Source: Lycium barbarum
Taxonomy: Eukaryota > Streptophyta > Magnoliopsida > Solanales > Solanaceae
Assembly (NCBI RefSeq): GCF_019175385.1
Contig: NC_083339.1
Span: 83,936,120-84,000,119, forward strand
Reading direction: 5' to 3'
DNA: 64,000 nt
Positions 33,193-44,706 of the stretch are shown here, piece by piece. Both the position numbers and the translations under genes were made by a program. Every line of letters starts with the position of its first letter. Within the stretch, counting starts at the first letter, position 1. A model generated the notes under the pieces. That model did not search any database and was not told the DNA's origin. It was given only the letters and a program-made list of their open reading frames with translations.

Positions 33193-35531
33193 TGTCACGA
33201 CCCGACTAGGGGCCGCGACGAGCACCCGGTGCTATCCCCACCCGGGCACCCCCTTAGCATACTTTACATAACATCTAGGTGATCCATAAGACAATTCATG
33301 CGTTCTATTCGTTAATTACATAGTCCCATCGGACGACAATCATCTTGGATAACATCATAGGCATCTATGCCACGTCAAATGTACAAGGCCGACGAGGCCA
33401 ACAAAATATATACAATACATAGGCCGACATGGCCAAACATCTCTACCCACATACACATGACTACGAGCCTCTAAGAGTATGACATATCATCAGCGGGATA
33501 GGGCCCCGCTATGCCCATAATTACGTACAAAAGAATAAGTACCCAAAAGCGATGGCTCCGTAAGAAATGGAGCTCTGCTATGCAATCTCTGAATAAGCAG
33601 CTATGGACCAAGTCTGTCTCCCTGTGCACCTGCGGGCATGACGCAGCGACCACAAATAAAAGGACGTCAGTACGAAGAATGTACTGAGTATGTAAAGCAT
33701 GATCAACATCGATATATAATCATAATGAACAACATACGAAATAGCATGGGAGGGGAGACAATAATATCACCGTCATAGCACTTACTTGCCTTTCATAGGG
33801 ACTTTCCATTTCTCATAAGCGCTCGTATACATACATCGTCATTCGTATTCCATAATAGTACTCGTACCATAATTGTGCTCGTATTCGTATACATAGTCTT
33901 ATCACATTCATATTCATATTATATACATAGTCATTTCATATACATAGCATTTACATAGCATACCCGACCTCATAGGATCGGTGTTTCATACATACTTGGC
34001 CAACCAAGGCTCAAGATCATACATACCTGGCCCTACCAATGCATCAGGGTTATCCGTACCTTCTGCAGAGGTGTGCGCGCGTTACGTAATCGTATACATA
34101 CTTTATACATAATCATATACATATATATCCTACCCGGCGTTATAAGCTCGGGGTATCATTATAGCCCTTCATAGGCACGTATACATATATCATAGCTCGT
34201 AAGCATATTTAATCTCATTTTACTCTCATCATCATTTCTATCCTCATCACTATCGTTACATCTACATTATGGACTTACTCGTCAAGCGAGGAACATAGTA
34301 TAATCATAGTACATATCAAGGGTCGTGAGCTTATGAGCTCGGAATGTCAACCATGTGAAGACAACATACTCATATAGAGGAATTTAGTAATTTGACCAAG
34401 AACCATGCCTTATGAAAGAAGGGTTAGCCTCCCATACCTTTCCGCCGAACTATTCTATGCTTGCACGTTCCCTTCCAATGCTAGCGTTTATACCTTCATT
34501 AATATCATAACAATGGCCATTAGTCATTCACATTATCCACATTATCTAGAATTCCTCAATTTGCCTCTAATTCTCCCACATTCATGATTATAACACCCAT
34601 CTTCGTCCATTCATCTAAAGTGTTTAGTTCATGATCTTAATACCATTTATAACACATTCATATCACAACACAACAACATTCATAACTCAATTCAAACTAT
34701 TTCTCAAAATGTCACTATTCATCATTCATGACCTAGCTGACCACATTTTCTACAATCCATGTATTTTAATTCTCCAATACCTCAAACATCTTGTAAAAAT
34801 CATGAATCTTACCTTAGAAGTTGTAGGAACAAGATTTGGTTGATAATACTTCACTTTGAGCAAAACCCTAGTTTTTCTCCATTTGCATTTCTTGACTTGA
34901 ATGGTACTTAATGGCTTGTTTACACTTGATTCACTTGTTTATGTTGTTGGTGACTTATAATCCTTGAAAACTTATGAAATAAATGTAGAGAGATGATTCT
35001 AGAGAGAAGTGGTGTATTCTGGAAATGAAATAAAAGAAGTCTTGATCCTCATATTTAATGAATTGAAAAATCTGTGCTGGGTGAATAGTGGCCGTCCATG
35101 GAGGTTTACGGTCCGTATTTCAGTTTACGGACCGTCCCTCGTGGTCGTCTTTAAGCTTAAGCAGGACCAGAAACTTTGGCTGCATGCATGGTGATTTACG
35201 ACCATGGTTTACGGGCCGTAAATCACTTTACGGTCCGTCCACCAGGTCATATTTTAGCAATTTCCTCAGCTGGCAGAAAGTTGAAGTTGGACATGCCAGT
35301 TTACGACGTCAAGTTTACGGACCGTCTTGCACTTTACGGTCCGTATTTTGCACTATGCGACCACTTGGCAGTTTTGCCAACTTTCAATTTTTTTCATTTC
35401 TCGACTTTTCATTCTAATCATCCACATCCCTTTTCATACATTTCCCATGAAACATTATACACTCGCACTCCTCGCACACATCATTAGTTCATTTACTTGC
35501 GTACCAACGGGAAATTTTCCGAGGTGTAACA
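33193..35531 (-). repeat. B solo LTR (2339 bp) with perfect target duplication
   Basis: Bounded by TGTCACGACC and GGTGTAACA and flanked by AGTAC on both sides (33188-33192 and 35532-35536). No internal region is present: a solo LTR left by recombination between two LTRs. It has the GTAC hairpin TCAGTAC / GTACTGA (33667-33687), AGCGGG-type hairpin near 33495, and CGG-N-CCG palindromes at about 35100-35345. It shares with B1 the same internal gap that removes the TATA motif present in B3. Confidence 0.95.
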
Positions 35532-35536
35532 AGTAC

Positions 35537-36912
35537 ATTCTTAACCCACTAACCCCTTACAAAGTGAGTGATGATTATAGAGTGATGAGGGAGCTTCGGG
35601 AGAAGTATCAAAGGGAAGAAAAGGAGAAGAGTTAGAAGGAGACTTTGTTGGTCATAAGTGGAGAAGGAACATCTCAAGATGGTTCCAAGAAATGTTTGTT
35701 GGCCAAAAAAAGTAATTGTTTGAAAGAGGTTGATGAGAGACACTTCATGGTGTGTCTTGTCAACAAGGATCTTCTCTTAAATGCTAACCAAGCTACTAGC
35801 ACTTTGCCTAGTAGTATGTCTTCTCTTTTGCAAGAATATGAAGCCTTGTTCCCAGAGGAAATGCCCGATGGCTTACCTCCCTTGAGAGGTATTGAGCACC
35901 AAATCGACTTTGTACCGGGTTCCCAAATTCCCAACAAACCGGCTTATAGGAGCAACCCAGAAAAAACAAAAGAATTACACAGGCAAGTGGATGAACTTCT
36001 TAGAAAGGGGCTAGTGAAGGAGAGTCTTAGCCCGTGTGCCGTTCTGGTGATTCTTGTTCCAAAGAAAGATGGCACTTGGAGGATGTGCATTGATTGTAAG
36101 GCCGTCAACAAAATCACGGTAAAGTATCGCCATCCCATTCCGAGGCTTGATGACATGTTGGATGAGCTTTGTGGCTCAAATGTATTTTCAAAGATTGACC
36201 TTAGAAGTGGCTATCACCAAATCCGAATGAATCCCGGTGATGAGTGGAAAACGGCCTTCAAAACCAATTTTGGCCTCTATGAGTGGCTTGTCATGCCATT
36301 CGGACTAACCAATGCACCTAGCACGTTTATGAGGTTGATGAACCATGTCTTGAAACACTTTATCAACAAGTTTGTGGTTGTTTATTTTGATGAAATCCTT
36401 GTGTATAACAAATCAGTTGAGGAGCATATAGGCCATTTGAGGCAAGTATTTGATGTCTTGTTGCGTGAGAGGTTGTTTGCTAATATCAAGAAATGTGCTT
36501 TTTGTGTTGATAAAGTAATGTTCTTGGGTTTTGTGGTGAGTGCAAAAGGTGTGGAGGTTCATGAAGAAAAAGTGGAGTCTATTAGAACTTGGCCAACTCC
36601 TAAAAATACAATCGATGTGAGGAGTTTCCATGGGTCGGCAAGTTTCTATAGATGGTTCGTAAAGGTGTTTAGTACAATTGCCTCTCCCTTGACCGAATTG
36701 ATCAAGAAATATGTTCCTTTTGTTTGGGGAGATGAGCAAGAGAAGGTGTTTCAAGAATTGAAATCCATGTTGAGTTCGTCACCATTGTTACAATTACCCA
36801 ATTTTGAGAAAACTTTTGAAGTTGAGTGTGATGCTTCCGGGGTTGGCATAGGTAGAGTATTGATGCAAGAAGGCAAGCCATTGGCTTACTTTGGTGAAAG
36901 CAAGGGGCGTCA
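35537..36912 (+). pseudogene. R reverse transcriptase and start of RNase H
   Basis: After the solo LTR the frame runs with one TAG (35633-35635), then about 423 open codons. Reverse transcriptase motifs are in order: [46 protein letters not shown] and VVYFDEILVYN. The active-site box should be Tyr-x-Asp-Asp but its second Asp is Glu (codon 36392-36394). The RNase H start VECDASGVGIGRVLM follows. A shift near 36910 moves to the next frame. The motifs resemble Reina-type elements. Confidence 0.9.
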
Positions 36913-37279
36913 TTGAACTACTATACTTATGACAAGGAGTTGTATGCACTTGTGACGGTCTTGACCCATTGGCAACATTATTTGTGGCATAAGGAGTTTT
37001 TGATACGATCGGATCACGAATCCTTGAAACATTTAAAGAGCCAATCCAAACTCAACAAGAGACATGCGAAATGGGCAGAATTGATTAAAGCTTTCCCTTA
37101 TGTGATCCATTACAAAAAGGGGAAGGACAATGTGGTGGCGGATGCATTATCTAGAAGGTATGTCTTGCTAAACACTATGACTTCTAGGATGATGGGGTTT
37201 CTATTTTCAAAATCCTGACTTTAAGGCAATTTGTGAGGAGTTGACCCAAGGGAGGAGGGTTGATAGGTTCCAACTTGTT
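36913..37279 (+). pseudogene. R RNase H, remainder
   Basis: Continues RNase H in the shifted frame: [27 protein letters not shown] and [13 protein letters not shown], which marks the end of RNase H. The frame stops at 37218; degenerate sequence follows to the B2 insertion at 37285. The integrase continues at 47168. Confidence 0.85.
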
Positions 37280-37284
37280 GATGG

Positions 37285-39668
37285 TGTCACGACCCAGCTA
37301 GGGGCCGTGACGTGTACCCAGGGCTAGCCACCGAGCACCACTCGTTCTACTACTCATCCTACTCATTTAATGCTCTTTTATCAACTTTATACTCAAATGG
37401 TAGGAAAATCATATTTTGTATGGAAACAAAAATACTTTTATATACATATGCCTCTCGGCCATCAAAATAATATATACATATAATAGCATCTCGTGAGACC
37501 ATCTAACCCACGCTGCACATCTACTAGCCTCTACTAGAGTGCTACACATAAGGATGGGATATGACCCCGCCATGCCCAAAAATACATATATATGACTATA
37601 CACCAAAGGATCATCATGAGCACCTCCGAACAAGAGAGTGCTTTCAATCAGCTGACAGCTACTACGGATCTGGGTCGAGCTCTCCTCCCTGTCTACCTGT
37701 GGGCATGAACACAACGTCCAAAGAAAACGAACGTCAATACGAACATTGCACTGAGTATGAGAGGCATAAACAAGGAAATAAGGCAATGATATAAAAGAAG
37801 TATCAATATGGAATAACTGTATCGGACTGTCAAGCGTAAAAGAAATAATGCACGCTGGCTTACTCATAATCATCATCATGTCGTATATGCATAATGTATA
37901 AGTTGCCCGTCCATATAGGTACGGTGTAGTAATATATAAGCTGCCCGTCCATATCGGATAGGTGTGATAATCATAACATTAGCCTGCGTCAAGGCCTCCC
38001 GCGTCCGGGGTATCATCTCATGCTGCCCACTAGTGGTGTCTGCCCATGCCATTTGGCCATGGTGTATCGTATAGCTGCCCGCCTTAGCGGTGACTGCCTG
38101 GCCAAATAGGCGCGGTGTTATGTCGTCATCATACATGTTCATCATAATATACTTATCATAATGCATGCATAATGCTTATGAACAACTTTACTTTACCGGG
38201 GTGACGTAAGGTCGTGATTCCCCCGATTTCATTATGGAATAATCATTGACATTCTGCCTCACCTTGAAAGAATTAGCATATAAGGTGAGTATAAGCAATA
38301 AATAACATCATGTCATATCTTTTATCTTACATACCTATTCATAGACATAGGCTTTTAGCTTTCTGGAATATAGGAACTCATGAAGAGGAAGGAAATTCAT
38401 GCTATGAGATTCATGCCATTATAAAGAAAGGACTAGCCTCACATACCTTTGACGTTTAACTAATCTATCGCTTGTTTGTTCTCCTTCAATGTCACGTTTC
38501 TACCTAAGAGAGAGAATTCGCACTATCGTTAGTTAATTCGATTATAAGAACGCGTTACTAATTCTAGGGAAAATTTAGGCAGTACTTCCTTTGTTTATAC
38601 TACTTTTCCCATATTCTATATCAACTCCCACACGTTCACAACAACATCCACAATATCGCAATCAGCAATCATCATTCATATATATTGATCACAATCCACC
38701 ATTTCTCTTCAATTTCTCCACATTTATAGTTATAGCTTACTATCGCGTTTCCTCATATATAATACTTATTTCATGGACTAAATGTCATTTATAACGTATT
38801 CATATTCACAACAATCCAACATTCATGATTCAACCCAACTACTATCCAGCTATAATACTATTCACTCATGAATTACCCATTTCCTATATCTTTTTATAAT
38901 TCAAGTATCTTAACCTTCCAATAGCTTAAACAGAATGGTTTAGTCGTGAAACTTACCTTAGATGATGGTTGAACAAGTCTTGGATGTAATTACTCCTCTA
39001 GCATCAAAACCCTACTTCACTTCCTTTGGGTTTTCTTGAGAGAGATGAACTTTAGCTAGATTTCATACACTTTGTCTCATGGATTTGGTGTTATTGATCA
39101 TGGATTTCCTTTGATTTTTCTTGTAGATGAAGAGTGAGGAGTATTCTAGAGGTTTCTAGAGAGAAATATCGTGGAATGAAATGAATTTAATGAGCTTGGG
39201 TCTCCCTTTTAATGACTTAAAATCTAATCCGGAATGAACAGTAGCTGATGTGCACAGTGGTCGTAAACCCAGTTTACGGTCCGTATTCCAGTTTACGGGC
39301 CGTATTTCGTGGTTGTATTTAAGCATATCAAAACCAGAAAGGTATGATGGGGATCATGGTGATTTACGATTGCAGTTTACGGGCCGTATTTCAATTTACG
39401 GTCCGTATTCCAAGTCGTAGTTAACCATTTGATCATTTGGCAGAAAGTTGAAGTTTGGTAAGTTGGAATACGACATGGGGGTTTACGGGCCGTATACTAC
39501 TTTACGGTCCGTATTTCATTTTACGACCAACTAGGCCAAAGTGCAAATCTGCAACTTTCACGTCTTCAGAACCTATAATTAGTCATTGTGGAGCATAACC
39601 TTATCCCTTATTCCCATTGCCTTTGAAATCTTACTTAGGGTCGTCAAACGTCATTCCCTTCTGATTAA
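37285..39668 (-). repeat. B2 3' LTR, truncated
   Basis: Matches 44707-47091 of the other LTR, then breaks at CTGATTAA (39668). It contains minirepeats with CTGCCCGTCCATAT (about 37900-37955), a decayed GTAC hairpin (37734-37754), the TATA motif TGTTTATA near 38592, and CGG-N-CCG palindromes at about 39260-39520. Confidence 0.9.
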
Positions 39669-39879
39669 GTAATACGGCACTACCATCCTGTCACAACAAC
39701 CCATAATATCATTGCCTCACAGGGCCATAACACAATAAAACTCTAAGAAAGACTTACGAAAACTTCCGAAAGTAGGGGATATAATATCTGAGTAATGATG
39801 GAAATAGGGGTGTTCAGATACTCTAATTATTACACTTCATTTATTGCATACTTACCTTATATTGTTGGCGTTCCGTCTT
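39669..39879 (-). other. B2 3' untranslated remnant
   Basis: Matches B3 from about 56108 onward (GGCACTACCATCCTG). By comparison with B3 about 100 bases of this segment, including the polypurine tract and its hairpin, are deleted at the joint with the LTR. Confidence 0.75.
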
Positions 39880-40711
39880 GAGTCTCTTCTGGGGGTTGAA
39901 ATAAATGCAGGTACTTAGACTTCATACTCTCTTCCACTTCCCAAGTCATTTCTTCTCGGTTATTGTTTTGCCACAAGACTTTAACTGAAGCTACCTCTTT
40001 ATTTCGGAGTCTTCACACTTGCCTGTCTAGAATAGCAATAGGCACCTCTTCATAGGTTAGCTTTTCTGTCACTTGCACATCATCTATCGGGATAATCTTT
40101 GTGGGATCTCCAATACACTAGCGGAGCATCGAAACGTGGAAGACTGGATGGACTGATTCAAGCTCCGAAGGCAAGTCGAATTCATAGGCTACATGACCCA
40201 CCTTGCGGGTAATTCTATAGGGTCCAGTGTACCTAGGACTTAGCTTCCCTTTCTTACCAAATCTCATCACCCCTTTCATTGGCGATACTTTCAAAAATAC
40301 CCAATCATCAACCTGGAATTCCTAGGCTCGTCGGCGATTGTCCGCATAACACTTTAGGCGACTTTGGGTTGTTAACAATCGATCTCGGATCACCTTAACA
40401 TTTTCGACTGCCTGCTGAATCAATTCAGGGCCTACTAGTTGTACTTCTCCTATTTCAACCCATCCGATTAGGGATCTACATTTCCTTCCATAAAAGGCTT
40501 CATATGGAGCCATTTGAAAACTGGAATGATAGCTATTGTTGTATGCAAATTCGTTTAGCGACAAATGATCGACCCAACTGCCACCCAAATCAAACACACA
40601 TGCTCGTAGCATATCTTCCAAAGTCTGAATAGTACGCTCGGCTTGTCCGTCGGTCTGCGGATGAAATGCCGTGCTAAGCTTCACTTGAGTGCCTAGACCT
40701 TCTTGAAAGGA
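39880..40711 (-). pseudogene. B2 integrase C-terminal half and chromodomain-like tail
   Basis: Begins after a TGA (40712-40714, a Trp codon in relatives). The open part 40322-40684 holds [17 protein letters not shown] with the catalytic Glu and [14 protein letters not shown]. After a stop at about 40319-40321 the same reading gives the C-terminal domain and the tail with ILDRQV and NNNREEMTWEVEE. A further stop lies in the segment HVSMLR before CIGDP. It is decayed beyond use but clearly Tekay-like. Confidence 0.82.
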
Positions 40712-40714
40712 CTT

Positions 40715-41890
40715 TCAAAACATGGCTGTAAACTGTGCTTCTGTATCTGTGATAATAGATAATGGAATACCTTGAAGTCGCACAATTTCATTGAGATATA
40801 ACCTAGCATAGTCTTTGGTTGAGTATGTAGTCTTAACTGGGAGAAAATGGGCTGCTTTTGTCAATCTATCCACGATCACCCATATAGAATCATACCTGCC
40901 GTGGGAACGAGGTAATCCCACAATGAAATCCATGTTGATCACTTCCCATTTCCAAGTAGGGATTTCTATTGCTTGCAATAAGCCTCCTGGCTTTTGATGT
41001 TCAATCCTTACATGCTGGCAATTTGGACACTGTGCTACAAATTCCGCTATATCTCTGTGCATGCCATCCCACCAATACATCATCTTGAGATCATGATACA
41101 TTTTGGTTGCACCTGGGTGAATAGAATACCGAGAACAATGTGTTTCTTCTAGAATTCGTTGGCGCAATTCCACTACATTCGGCACACATAGCCTGCCTCG
41201 ATATCTAAGAATTCCATCCGTAGAAACTTCAAACGAAGACTCCTCCTTTCCATAAGATGCGTCTCTGTAATGACACAATTGAGGATCTTCATATTGCCGT
41301 TCTTTCACTTCCATGTCCAAGGACGAGATTGTGGGATCATTGATACTAATCCCCACATTACCCGAATCGATTACAGGTACTCCAAGATTAGCTAGTTGGT
41401 GGAGCTCATAAACCATCTCTTTCTTTTCCGGAGGGACTTCGCATAAACTGCCCATTGACCGGCGGCTAAGCGCATCAGCTACTATATTGGCTTTTCCAGG
41501 GTGGTACAAAATGTTCACATCATAATCTTTTAACAATTCTATCCACTGCCTCTGTCGCAGGTTCAACTCCTTTTGCTTGAAAATGTATTGAAGACTTTTG
41601 TGATCTGTATAGATATCAGCATGCACACCATACAAATAATGCCTCCATATTTTTAAGGCATGAATAACCGCAGCCAATTCGAGATCATAAGTAGGATAAT
41701 GCTTTTCATGTTTCTGTAATTGCCTCGAAGCATATGCAATAACTTTACCATGCTGCATCAATACGCATCCTAATCCGACTCCGGAAGCGTCACAATATAC
41801 CACGTATCCATTTGACCCTTCTGGAAGTGTTAAGATCGGAGCTAAGGTCAATCTGCATTTCAACTCTTTGAAACTGTGCTCACAAGCACC
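40715..41890 (-). pseudogene. B2 RNase H and integrase N-terminal part
   Basis: Open from after a TAG at 41891-41893 to the TGA at 40712. RNase [18 protein letters not shown] and [16 protein letters not shown]. Integrase: [16 protein letters not shown] with CPNCQHVR (zinc domain), NMDFIVGLPRSHGRY (first Asp), and DTEAQFTAMF, where relatives have DRGAQF, with the second Asp kept. About 382 codons from the first Met-like codon. Confidence 0.88.
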
Positions 41891-41893
41891 ATT

Positions 41894-42331
41894 CTACTGA
41901 AATTTGGCTGACTTCTGGGTTAGCTTCGTCAATGGGGCTAAAATAGATGAAAAACCCTCTACGAACCTCCTATAATAACCTGCCAACCCTAGGAAACTAT
42001 GAACTTCTGTGGGCGTCGTAGGCCTTGGCCAAGTCTTCACGGCTTCAATCTTCTGAGTGTCAACTCGCATGCCATTATCTGAAATAACATGGCCCAGAAA
42101 TGTTACAGAATTTAGCCAAAATTCACACTTTGAAAATTTTGCATACAATTCTCGGGCACGAAGAATTCCAAGAACAATTCTCAAATGATCTGTATGCTCT
42201 GATTCTGTGCGAGAGTACACCAGAATATCATCGATAAACACTATCACAAATAAGTCCAAGAGAGGCCTGAATACATTGCTCATCAAGTTCATAAACACGG
42301 CCGAAGCATTAGTCAATCCGAATGACATCAC
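41894..42331 (-). pseudogene. B2 reverse transcriptase, C-terminal part
   Basis: Starts where the frame changes just after the segment matching [11 protein letters not shown]. It holds [15 protein letters not shown] and [14 protein letters not shown], so the catalytic Asp pair is kept, then the thumb and connection region ([28 protein letters not shown]). It ends at a TAG in place of Trp before RNase H. Confidence 0.87.
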
Positions 42332-43473
42332 TCGGAATTCATAGTGGCCATATCTCGTTCTGAAGCTGTTTTGGGAATATCCGCTTCTCTAACTCTCACT
42401 TGATGGTAACCCGACCTCAAATCTACTGTAGAAAACACCTTGGCGCCTTGCAATTGATCGAATAAGTCATCAATCCTTGGGAGAGGATATTTGTTCTTTA
42501 TCGTCACCTTGTTCAATTGCCTGTAGTTGATACACATTCGTAGAGATCCGTCTTTCTTCCTCACGAACAAGACCGGTGCTCCCCACGATGATGAACTGGG
42601 TCTAATAAACCCCTTTTCAAGTAAATCTTTCAACTGTGCCTTTAAATCTTTCAATTCTGCCGGAGCCATTCGATACGAAGGAATAGAAATAGGCTTGGTG
42701 TCCGGCATAACATCAATGGAGAAGTCAATATCTCTTTCTGGAGGAAGACCTGGAAGTTCATTTGGAAACACATCTAGGAATTCATTTACGACCGGAACTA
42801 ATCGGAAAGTTGGCGGCCTTGATTCGGTGTCATGTACTCGAACTAAGTGATAAATATAACCCTTGGCTATTATCTTCCTTGCCTTAAGGTAGGAAATAAA
42901 CCCACCCTTTGGGGATGCTGCATTACCCTTCCATTCAAGCATGGGCTCTCCCGGAAATTGGAATCGAACCACTTTCAATCGGCAATCAACATTTGCATAG
43001 CACGATGCCAACCAATCCATACCCATAATTACATCAAAATCTATCATTTCCAGCTCAATCAAATCAACCTTGGTCTGGCGATCACATATCACAACTACAC
43101 AGTTTTTATTAACTCGTCTTCCTATCACGGGATCACCAACCGGAGTAGACACCTCAAAAGGTTTGATTGGCTCAGGTTTCACCCCAATACAACAAGCAAC
43201 ATATGGAGTAATATAAGAAAGAGTAGAACCCGGATCTATCAGTGCATATGCGTCACGGGAAAATATAGACAATGTACCTGTAACCACATCCGGGGAGGAC
43301 TCAAGATCCTGCTGTCCGGCTAAAGCATAAACACGGGGCTGAGTTGCACCTGATGAAGCTGCTGCCCTTTTGCCTCTACCTCGGCCTGCTGATATCTGAG
43401 GATTCTGCCCTACCGGGCGCACTGAGGAAGAACCAGCTGCTGAAACCTGTAGACTGAACTCCAACTTTGCCAC
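42332..43473 (-). pseudogene. B2 protease and N-terminal reverse transcriptase
   Basis: About 380 codons. Protease: [17 protein letters not shown] and [16 protein letters not shown]. Reverse transcriptase start: [35 protein letters not shown] and [18 protein letters not shown] shift near 42331 moves to the frame of the next segment. It lies in a different frame from B2 gag, whereas A2 shows that gag and pol were originally in one frame. Confidence 0.87.
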
Positions 43474-43595
43474 TCGTTGATGGGAAATCTCTCATCATGT
43501 GCCCCACCTGGCCACAAGTATAACAAGCATCCAAACCCTGTAAATCGAGGAGGTGCACTAGTCACTGACTGGCCTGAGTACCTAGAATATATCTG
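43474..43595 (-). pseudogene. B2 zinc-knuckle segment of Gag
   Basis: A short frame (part of 43376-43558) reads [19 protein letters not shown]. It is the CCHC zinc knuckle with the last Cys replaced by Phe (codon 43484-43486). The same change occurs in B3. Frame shifts on both sides separate it from gag and protease. Confidence 0.75.
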
Positions 43596-44501
43596 TCAGT
43601 ATCCCCCTCTATAATCACTGCCTATTCCCCTAGATCTGGCCCTCTTACCTTGCCTTCTATCACTATCACGATCACTTCTTTGTGGTTGTTGTCGCCCCTC
43701 TAAATTCTGAGCATGGGCTTGTATTAGGGAAATATCCATCCCGTCTTGCAAGGAAGCCGTCAAACAATCTCTGAATAAGTGTGGCCCTAGGCCACTTACA
43801 AATCTATGTACCTGATCTCCCATGTCGGCCACCATAGCCGGGTCATATCTAGCCAAAGAATTAAATTGCATACTATACTCCCGGGCACTCATATTTCCTT
43901 GCCTCAAATTTAGAAATCTATCCACTCTTGCTCGGCGGATGGGTGGAAAATAGTGACGAATAAATGCATCCACCAATTCTTGCCAAACCGGAGGATGCGC
44001 ATTCTCTCCTCTTGATAATACCCAGTTGTTGTACCATAAAACTGCCACATCCCGAAGTCTATAAGATGCCAACTCAACGGATGCAGTTTCAGAAGCATGG
44101 ACAATCTTCAATGTCCTCAACACCTCATCTATGAAACCTTGCGGATCTTCATCCAGTTTTGACCCGAAGAACTCCAGAGGATTTAGACTCATGAAATCAC
44201 GTGCTTTGGTACTTACTGCCCGATCACTTGAACTCGCATTTTGTCGTTGTGCCTGTGCAGCGACCAATTGCGTCAATAAATGAATGGCTTCGGTCATTTG
44301 TTGACCCGAAGCGACCGGTGGAGTAATTGGAGCTGGAGCTCCTCCTTGTCCTTCCACATTAGGCGGGGTAGAAGAAGGGTTAGACAAGGCCTCATTATGT
44401 GATTTTCCTTCCTCTATATTCATCGGAGGCTCTCTTTCTACCCGCCTCTTTGCCGTAGTCTTGCCCTTCTGGGCGGCTGTAGCCTTTCCCTTTGGCGGCA
44501 T
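43596..44501 (-). pseudogene. B2 Gag, capsid-like part
   Basis: Start at ATG 44499-44501 ([18 protein letters not shown]), matching the A2 start. About 301 codons are open. Capsid-like motifs: ARDFMSLNPLEFFGSKLDED, ASYRLRDVAVLWYNNW, DAFIRHYFPPIRRARVD, REYSMQFNSLARYDPAM and HRFVSGLGPHLF. It ends at a stop after a basic Arg-rich segment, short of the zinc knuckle, because of a frame shift. An upstream in-frame ATG at 44585 lies in the leader and is unlikely to be used. Confidence 0.87.
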
Positions 44502-44706
44502 TCTGAAATCATAACACACTATTAGGGATGATAAAATCTTATACATGGCTGTATCACACGATCTTATAGAAAGAAGGATGATCATTTTTCCTAAATGCCC
44601 TGTAGCCTCTTGTTTATTGATGTGGCGCGCAACACACCATAAACAAGACTCTACTAGACACGGCTCGTAGACACTTCCTAGGACTGAACCGCTTTGATAC
44701 CACCTT
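44502..44706 (-). other. B2 leader with primer-binding site and dimer-type hairpin
   Basis: On the minus strand, TGGTATCAAAGC (44691-44702) is the primer-binding site, one mismatch from the A2 form, four bases after the 5' LTR. After 43 bases comes the hairpin at 44609-44647: outer stem CTTGTTTAT / ATAAACAAG (9 perfect bp), inner stem GGTGTG / CACATC, loop TT-GCGCGC. Then a block (GGCTACAGGGCATTTAGG) shared with A2 leads to the gag ATG. Confidence 0.82.
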
